Origin: Verrucomicrobiota bacterium
GTDB lineage: Bacteria; Verrucomicrobiota; Verrucomicrobiia; Limisphaerales; UBA9464
Assembly (NCBI GenBank): GCA_025360495.1
Contig: JANYCC010000456.1
Span: 1-33,100, forward strand
Direction: 5' to 3'
Length of the DNA stretch: 33,100 bases
The translations under genes were made by a program, and so were the position numbers. Shown in pieces: positions 27,067 to 33,100 of this stretch; the stretch's first letter is position 1; the number at the start of each line of letters is the position of its first letter. Under the pieces are notes generated by a model. That model ran no database searches and was not told the DNA's origin. It saw only the letters and a list, made by a program, of their open reading frames with translations.

Positions 27067-30000
27067 TGTACCAGCCGGAAGAAGCCTCCGGATGTGGTGG
27101 GGACGACGAGGTAGGGGTTCGTGGCGGCGGGCACCGCTGTCCAGGGACCCGCGGGGTTGATGGCGGTCTGAAGGGTCGCCGCGGGGTCGCTCCAGCCGAG
27201 GGTGAAATTCTTGCCGGAGGGCGCGATCGACACCGGACCGGTGGTCACGCGGAGTTCGATCGGTTGACTGATCGTCACCCCGCAAAGATTGCTCAGCACC
27301 AGGCGGTAAATCCCGTCATCACCCGCCTGGGTCGTGGCGAGTTGAAGTGTATTGGTGGTTGAACCCGTGAGGCGGCCGTCGTCGGTGACATCAATGCCGT
27401 CCTTCTGCCACCGATAGCTGATGGGGGGCGCACCCGCCGCGACCACCGGGATCTGCCCCGGGTGGCCCAGCACAACCGTCTGGAGAGTGGGTTGCCGGAG
27501 CACCGCCGGAACATCCTGATAAACCATCGCGTAGGTGTAATTGGTCGCATAGGTCTGGCCACCATCATTGCCCCCGAAGAGGACCATGGCATTGCGGGCA
27601 CTGTCGAAACACATCGTGTGGTAGGTTTCGGAGGCAACCCCAAGGGTGGGTGTGGGAGGGTCGGCCTGCCATTGCTGCCCATTCCAGCGCCAGACATAGC
27701 GGTCGAAATCCGGCTTGGGATAAAGGAACTGCGTTTCCTGGCCGTCGACCACACCTCCCGCCTGTCCGAACAGGACGCACTCCTGCCGGAACGTGTCGTA
27801 GGTCAGTACATTGCCGCTCACATAGAGCCACGGCTCCTGCCCAGATTGCGCACGCTCCTGCCAGGCCTTGCCGTCCCATTCCCACAGCGCCAGAACCGGA
27901 TAATGGGACAGGGAACCACCCGTCCCGCCCGTCAACACCGCCACGCCCCGGTTGCTGTCGAACGCCAGGAGGGAGCTTACGGTGTAACCAGGCCCCGTTC
28001 CCCCGGGGTTCCTGACGCTCCAGTCCGTCCCATCATACGCCCACAGGGGATCCGACAGGATGCCAAACAGCAACATCTCCTTGCGGGCGCTGTCGTAGCA
28101 GGCGGCATAGGCATAAAGCCACTCCCTCCAAGGCGGCAGGTGGGCGGTCACAATCTGTTTCCAGTCGGTGCCATCCCACTCCCAGGTCTCCGGACTGAAC
28201 CTGACTCCGTACGTCCCGTCGTAGCGCTGGCCGCCGAAGAGGACCGTGCGATGCCGGTGACTGTCGTAAACCATATTGGCCTGGTAGCGCCCCACGGGCG
28301 AAGTGGCGGGCAGGCGTTGGGTCCAGTTGGTGCCGTCAAACTCCCAGGTGTCACCCAGGAATCCGCCCGCACCAGGATATCCACCACTCAATGGGCCTGT
28401 GCTTCCCCCGAACAACACCGTCACATGGCGATCCGAATCATAACACATGGCGGCACTGGCGCGCGAAGGCGGTCCCTCGGTCGCAATCCGCACCCAGGGC
28501 GGGTTGGGAACGACCCGAAGCGTGAAGGGCAGCGTGCTTCCCTGGCCGCAATCACCGTCAACCAGCACGGTATAAGTGGCGTCGTCCCCGTATTCCGTTT
28601 GGGATATGTTGATTGAAAACACCGTTTCACCCGGGTCGCCGGGCCCGCGGGTGAGGCTGACTCTGGAATCGGCCGCCATCTTATTGCCGTTGTGGAACCA
28701 TTGGGCCGTGAGCGTGCCCTTGCCACGCGCGTGAACGGACATCGAGTAGGGTTGGCAAATCGCCGCGGAATTGGTCGCCGGCGGTTGGCTGACCACCCAC
28801 ACCCCGACGGCGACGGGCACGAGTGGGCTGACAACAACGTCATTTCCGACGATCCAGCCCAGATCGTAATAGCCGGATTGATTGGTCTGGGCGGAGACGA
28901 TGTTCAGCTCGGGATTGGTTTCGCCCGGAATGGCGTGCCCGTTGAATTGCCACTGGTAAACGACACCGGGGTCGGGTGCGGTGATCAGCTTCAAGGTGGT
29001 GCTTTCCCCGGGACACAAGGCGATGAATGCCGGGGTGACATAAGAAAACCTGACCGGGTCGGAGATGATGCCATTGACGCTGACCGAGACCTCATAGAGT
29101 TGGGGGATCAAACCCGCGGGCAGCGTGAAGTCCGCCGTCTCGGGTGCGTATCCGGGCATCACGCCCGTGCTGCTCCAGTTGTAGGTCCGGCCGTAATCCA
29201 CGTGTCCGGTGAGCGGATCCGTGAACCGGATGATCGGGTAATTGCTGTCCATCTGGGCGTCGTCCCCGAAGGCGGCCCCTTCCGAGATGCCGCTGAACCC
29301 GGTGCCCGTCAGATGAAACGACCCATCCGGGTTGGGTGTGATGCTGGAAACATACGGCTTGCCGGCAGCCACCGGGACTCCATCCGAAGGGACATAAACA
29401 TAGAGCTGGCTGCCAAAGGATGAATAGAACAGGTCGTTTTGCCGGATATGGCAGTAAAGCACACTTCCGTCGGGCAAAACCAGCATGCTGCAGTCTTGGG
29501 AGCGGATGTCATCGGTTATGCCGGTGGGGCCGTCAACCCGGGTGAACGCGCCGACCGGTCCGGCGGCGTAGTCGTATTCATAGAAACTGGTGGGCGTGGT
29601 GAACTGGGGTTGCCCATCATTGCCGAGCGTGGACAAAGGGGGGCCGGAAACCGCGCAAAGTATCTTCCCGTTGGGCATCATGGCGGCGGGCGCGTCCGCA
29701 GCAACCTGCCCGCCGGGAATATCGGGCCCGATCACCCAGGAACCTGGGTTCGTGTCGCCCGATGGGGTGTAAATCGCGGTCTTTCCGCTGCCGCCCAGGA
29801 AGAATGCCCTCCCGTTTGGCAACAGAAAGGCCGGCCCCGTTTCACTGACAAATCCCCCCGGAAGACCGGCCCACAGGCTGACCGGGGCAATCGAGTCCGG
29901 GATCCATTGATCCAGGGCCGGAATGTAGCGCTCGGTGGTGTTGGTGCCTTTATCAACCGTCAAAACACTGCGGTCGGGCAGCTTCACCCAACTGGTCTCA

Positions 30001-30725
30001 GCCTGACGGACGCGCGTGGGCCCGCCATTGGTCCAGGAATTGGCCTTTGGATTATAAATCAAGGTGCCGTTGGCGGTGGCCGGGGCGACGGGGGCGATCA
30101 ACACTCTTCCGTCCGGCAAAAGGGTCGAATTGCAGTCAATGAAGCCCTGGGCCTGGGGTGGGCTGAGCCCGGGTGCATTCTTGGTTCCATCGATGAGTGA
30201 ACTCGGGGGATTGACCAAGGCCCAGAAGTTGCCTTTCGGATCGTATATTTCGGCACTGGCGTTGCCCGCCCCTCCCACCGGATGCTCCCCTCCAATCACC
30301 AGGACGCGACCATCCGGCAGCACTTGCGACCCGAAGGCGTGCCGTTCGTAGTGCATCGACGCGATCCGGCTCCACTCGCCATTGACGTAGTGCCCGTTGG
30401 GGTCGGGGCTGAGTCGGTACCAGTCGGTGCCGACACCGACTGAGAGGGAGGTCGGGAAATTGAGGGCCATCACCGTGCCATCGGAGAGCAGCAGCATGAA
30501 TCCGACAGAATCCGGCGCGCTGAACCCGCACTGGAGCCAGTTCCCGTTGGCAAAGACCCCGCTGGAAGGGAGCAGGGCCAGGATCAGGAGCCAGAGCCTG
30601 GGGCCATGTGGGAGGAGAGTCGCCATCGACTTCCGCACCCTGGCCCAACGGACCAACAGGCGAAGCCGATGGTGCAGAGCGGCGGACGGTGAGCGGAGCC
30701 ATCCAGGATTCAGATCCTCATTCAT
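27063..30725 (-). CDS. Giant exported kelch / galactose-oxidase-like protein with Ig-like domains (1220 aa; true start may be ATG at 30626)
   Basis: Signal-like MATLLPHGPRLWLLILALLPSSGVFANG; LPDGRVLVIGGEH, kelch-type repeats (MVYDSHRHRTVLFGGQ, ACYDSARKEMLLFG, LAFDSNRGVAVLTGG, MCFDSARNAMVLFGG), Ig-like VSQPPATNSA...AQWFHNGNKM and ISYRWQKDGIDVTDDGRL; terminal GGFFRLVH. Confidence 0.85.
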   Translation of the reverse strand: MNEDLNPGWLRSPSAALHHRLRLLVRWARVRKSMATLLPHGPRLWLLILALLPSSGVFANGNWLQCGFSAPDSVGFMLLLSDGTVMALNFPTSLSVGVGTDWYRLSPDPNGHYVNGEWSRIASMHYERHAFGSQVLPDGRVLVIGGEHPVGGAGNASAEIYDPKGNFWALVNPPSSLIDGTKNAPGLSPPQAQGFIDCNSTLLPDGRVLIAPVAPATANGTLIYNPKANSWTNGGPTRVRQAETSWVKLPDRSVLTVDKGTNTTERYIPALDQWIPDSIAPVSLWAGLPGGFVSETGPAFLLPNGRAFFLGGSGKTAIYTPSGDTNPGSWVIGPDIPGGQVAADAPAAMMPNGKILCAVSGPPLSTLGNDGQPQFTTPTSFYEYDYAAGPVGAFTRVDGPTGITDDIRSQDCSMLVLPDGSVLYCHIRQNDLFYSSFGSQLYVYVPSDGVPVAAGKPYVSSITPNPDGSFHLTGTGFSGISEGAAFGDDAQMDSNYPIIRFTDPLTGHVDYGRTYNWSSTGVMPGYAPETADFTLPAGLIPQLYEVSVSVNGIISDPVRFSYVTPAFIALCPGESTTLKLITAPDPGVVYQWQFNGHAIPGETNPELNIVSAQTNQSGYYDLGWIVGNDVVVSPLVPVAVGVWVVSQPPATNSAAICQPYSMSVHARGKGTLTAQWFHNGNKMAADSRVSLTRGPGDPGETVFSINISQTEYGDDATYTVLVDGDCGQGSTLPFTLRVVPNPPWVRIATEGPPSRASAAMCYDSDRHVTVLFGGSTGPLSGGYPGAGGFLGDTWEFDGTNWTQRLPATSPVGRYQANMVYDSHRHRTVLFGGQRYDGTYGVRFSPETWEWDGTDWKQIVTAHLPPWREWLYAYAACYDSARKEMLLFGILSDPLWAYDGTDWSVRNPGGTGPGYTVSSLLAFDSNRGVAVLTGGTGGSLSHYPVLALWEWDGKAWQERAQSGQEPWLYVSGNVLTYDTFRQECVLFGQAGGVVDGQETQFLYPKPDFDRYVWRWNGQQWQADPPTPTLGVASETYHTMCFDSARNAMVLFGGNDGGQTYATNYTYAMVYQDVPAVLRQPTLQTVVLGHPGQIPVVAAGAPPISYRWQKDGIDVTDDGRLTGSTTNTLQLATTQAGDDGIYRLVLSNLCGVTISQPIELRVTTGPVSIAPSGKNFTLGWSDPAATLQTAINPAGPWTAVPAATNPYLVVPTTSGGFFRLVH

Positions 30726-31036
30726 ACAGAATCTTTCAAATGCGAGCCCTGCGTTGCCTCAGGACCGTTTCCGCGATCGTGCCCAGCCACTTTCGGCCGG
30801 CACCCTCGTTGGATGTATCCTTGGGATGGGGTATCGGCAGGTCCTCCGAGGCGGCTTTTTGGGCCTTGCTGCGATGGGTCGGCTTGGTCGATCGTTCGAC
30901 CTGTCTTCCATCCCGGTCAGTGTGGCAGGCGGTCCAGAACTGTGACTTGGGAGGTTTCCAGTCGGGTTCACCGGTCTTTGTTCAGTTTCGTCCGCCCCTG
31001 CCCGGTGGGAACAAAAGTGAGAACAGGCAAAGCCCC

Positions 31037-31972
31037 ATGAATCGAGATCTGCCAGGAAATAATAGCGAAAACACGGGAGTTTCCGATGGGTCATCGAACC
31101 CCCTGTTCGATTCGCTCGTGGAGTTGATCCGCCGCACCTCCGCGGAGATCCCGGACGATGTCCGGAATGCCTTGGTTGCCGCCCTGGAATCCGAGAAGAA
31201 GGGCACGATTGCCGCCAGCGCCCTCACCATCATCGAACGCAACATCGAACTCGCCCGGCAGAAATCCCAGCCGATCTGCCAGGACACCGGCACCATCATC
31301 TTCTATGTCACCGGACCGGTTGGACAGGACCAGGTCACTTTCGAGGAAACCGCCCGTGAAGCGGTCCGTTTCGCCACCAAGAAAGGGTATCTCCGGCAGA
31401 ATTCGGTCGATTCCATCACGGGCGTGAATGACGGCACCAATGTCGGACCGGGCGCGCCGACGATCCATTTCCACCAGCACCGTTCCCCCACGGTCGAAGT
31501 GCGTCTGATCCTCAAGGGCGGTGGCTGCGAAAATGTCGGGGCCCAATATTCGTTGCCGATCGAGAAACTCCACGCGATGCGGGACCTGGACGGCTGTCGG
31601 CGCGTGATCCTGGATGCCGTCCTCCAGGCCCAGGGCAAGGGTTGCGGCCCGGGCATTCTGGGCGTGTGCATCGGCGGCGATCGCGCCTCCGGCTACGAAC
31701 TCAGCAAGCAACAATTCCTCCGTCGTCTGGACGATCGAAATCCCGAGGCCCGATTGGACGCGTTGGAGCAGGACGTGCTGAAGACGGCCAATGAACTGGG
31801 GATCGGGCCCATGGGCTTCGGGGGTCGTACCACGCTGCTCGGGGTGAAGATCTGCGCGGCGAACCGCGTCCCCGCCTCGTATTTCGTGTCGGTCAGTTAC
31901 ATGTGCTGGGCGTACCGTCGGCAGGGCGTGACCCTCGACGCCTCCCAAGCCATTGCCGGCTGGCTTTTCTGA
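31037..31972 (+). CDS. Class I fumarate hydratase (Fe-S hydro-lyase), alpha / N-terminal subunit
   Basis: RQKSQPICQDTGTIIFYVTGPVG, GTNVGPGAPTIHFHQH, GCGPGILGVCIGGDRASGYELSK, MGFGGRTTLLGVKI; ATG 31037 chosen over upstream ORF extension. Confidence 0.9.
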   Translation: MNRDLPGNNSENTGVSDGSSNPLFDSLVELIRRTSAEIPDDVRNALVAALESEKKGTIAASALTIIERNIELARQKSQPICQDTGTIIFYVTGPVGQDQVTFEETAREAVRFATKKGYLRQNSVDSITGVNDGTNVGPGAPTIHFHQHRSPTVEVRLILKGGGCENVGAQYSLPIEKLHAMRDLDGCRRVILDAVLQAQGKGCGPGILGVCIGGDRASGYELSKQQFLRRLDDRNPEARLDALEQDVLKTANELGIGPMGFGGRTTLLGVKICAANRVPASYFVSVSYMCWAYRRQGVTLDASQAIAGWLF

Positions 31973-32017
31973 TCCTCCCACCACGCCCCTTTCCGTCGTT
32001 TTCATCCCATTTCCGCC

Positions 32018-32593
32018 ATGATTCCGCTCCAAGCCCCGTTCACTGAGGACAAGATCCGCGCCCTGCATGTCGGTGATGAAGTCCTGATCTCCGGCGTTGT
32101 TTTCACCGGACGCGACGCCGTCCACAAGTACCTGCACGAAGGCGGCGCGTTGCCACCCGGGGTCAACCTGCGGGATGGGATCCTTTACCATTGTGGACCC
32201 GTCGTTTTGAAGGATGAGCGGGGGGAGTGGAAAGTCACGGCGGCCGGTCCGACCACCTCAATCCGGGAGGAACCTTATCAGGGGCAGATCATCGGTGCGT
32301 TCGGGGTGCGTGGGGTGATTGGCAAAGGAGGCATGGGCGAAAGGACTTTGGCGGCCTGTCGCGAGCATGGGTGTGTGTATCTGCATGCGATCGGGGGGGC
32401 GGCCCAGGTGCTGGCCGAGTGCGTGAAAAAGGTGCGCGGGGTCTATCTGCTGGAGGAGTTTGGGTCCCCGGAGGCAATCTGGGAGCTGGAAGTGAAGGAT
32501 TTCCCGGTGGTGGTGACGATGGACGCCCACGGGCAGAGCCTCCACCGGGAAGTGAGGGAAGCGAGCGAAGCCGCCCTGCGCGAACGCCTTTGA
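32018..32593 (+). CDS. Class I fumarate hydratase, beta / C-terminal subunit
   Basis: IRALHVGDEVLISGVVFTGRDAVHKYLHEG...YHCGPVVLKDERGEWKVTAAGPTTSIREEPYQGQIIGAFGVRGVIGKGGMGERTLAACREHGCVYLHAIGGAAQVLA. Confidence 0.92.
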   Translation: MIPLQAPFTEDKIRALHVGDEVLISGVVFTGRDAVHKYLHEGGALPPGVNLRDGILYHCGPVVLKDERGEWKVTAAGPTTSIREEPYQGQIIGAFGVRGVIGKGGMGERTLAACREHGCVYLHAIGGAAQVLAECVKKVRGVYLLEEFGSPEAIWELEVKDFPVVVTMDAHGQSLHREVREASEAALRERL

Positions 32594-33100
32594 GCGGGGT
32601 CGTCGGGCGGGGAGGTTCTTCACGCCAGGGGCGAGGGGCAACGCCAGGAAGAGCCGGACCGGCTCCATTTGCAGATCTCTTGGCGACCTTGGCGACCTTG
32701 GCGACCTTGGTGACCTTGGTGACCTTGGTGACCTTGATCTCCTCGACGTCGATCCCGAACAGCTCTGACAGGCTGGCGTCGTCGCCGAGTCGCCGCTCAG
32801 CCGCGACCGTGGCGGCGGTGAGCGCGCCACCGCGTGCGGCGTGTGCCACGAGCTCGGCCTGGTCGACCTGGCGGAGCGTGAAGAACAGCTCGGGCTCGGC
32901 GTCGAGGCGCGCGCCCACGCCGTAGAGCGTGGCTGCGACGTGCTTGCACATCTCCGCCCAGTCAGGGCACGAGCACTCGAGCGTGATCTCCTTGGGCGAC
33001 GGGAACAGACCCTCCCTGGGGCGCGCCAGCACCTCCATCACGGGCGCCGAGAGCTGCCCGCGCAGCAGGTCCACCAGCGAGCCCACACGGCCGGCGCACT
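32289..33100 (-). CDS. SWIM zinc-finger protein, 5' end beyond window; true 3' end uncertain (confident portion 32680-33100)
   Basis: CAGRVGSLVDLLRGQLSAPVMEVLARPREGLFPSPKEITLECSCPDWAEMCKHVAATLYGVGARLDAEPELFFTLRQVD: CxCxxxxxxCKH SWIM motif; the open frame continues beyond a repeat and overlaps the fumarase antisense by about 300 bp, so the 3' end is doubtful. Confidence 0.7.
   Translation of the reverse strand, partial: CAGRVGSLVDLLRGQLSAPVMEVLARPREGLFPSPKEITLECSCPDWAEMCKHVAATLYGVGARLDAEPELFFTLRQVDQAELVAHAARGGALTAATVAAERRLGDDASLSELFGIDVEEIKVTKVTKVTKVAKVAKVAKRSANGAGPALPGVAPRPWREEPPRPTTPLKGVRAGRLRSLPSLPGGGSARGRPSSPPPGNPSLPAPRLPPGTQTPPADRPRAPFSRTRPAPGPPPRSHADTHTHARDRPPKSFRPCLLCQSPHAPRTHR
32680..32733. 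repeat. 6 x 9-bp tandem repeat (TTGGCGACC x3, TTGGTGACC x3)
   Basis: Read directly; on the minus strand in the SWIM frame encodes KVTKVTKVTKVAKVAKVAK. Confidence 0.95.

Noticed and set aside
30608-31036. N-terminal extension of the fumarase alpha ORF
   Set aside because: Overlaps the kelch gene start and lacks fumarase similarity; homology begins after ATG 31037.

Overview
GC-rich window with a Verrucomicrobia-like gene style (taxon inferred, not tested). From left to right it contains: (1) the end of a BrnT/CopG-type toxin-antitoxin pair at the left edge. (2) A tightly packed + strand operon (577-16245) of six pseudopilin-like genes in type II secretion order G-G-H-I-J-K. The last is a 1363-aa GspK-like protein. 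No ATPase, secretin or platform protein is present in the window. The operon continues into a 2421-aa exported subtilisin-like (S8) multidomain protein and a coupled PfkB-family sugar kinase. (3) A set of housekeeping or hypothetical genes: VC0807-family membrane protein, FmdB zinc ribbon, coiled-coil membrane protein, zinc-type alcohol dehydrogenase, exported cyclophilin, inositol monophosphatase, Kef-type antiporter, LytS-type histidine kinase. (4) A small gene-remnant zone (26233-26571) with a nucleotidyltransferase-like tail, a stop-interrupted PEP-CTERM tail and a heptamer repeat. (5) sixA coupled to a 1220-aa exported kelch/galactose-oxidase-like protein, a two-subunit class I fumarase, and a partial SWIM zinc-finger gene with a 9-bp repeat at the right edge. 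The best candidate for an under-described system is the orphan pseudopilin cassette with its linked giant exported protein. A related lead is a short C-terminal W...(F/Y)(Y/F)R(V/L) module shared by three exported proteins in the window. All family calls are from reading translations and memory of motifs; no searches were run.
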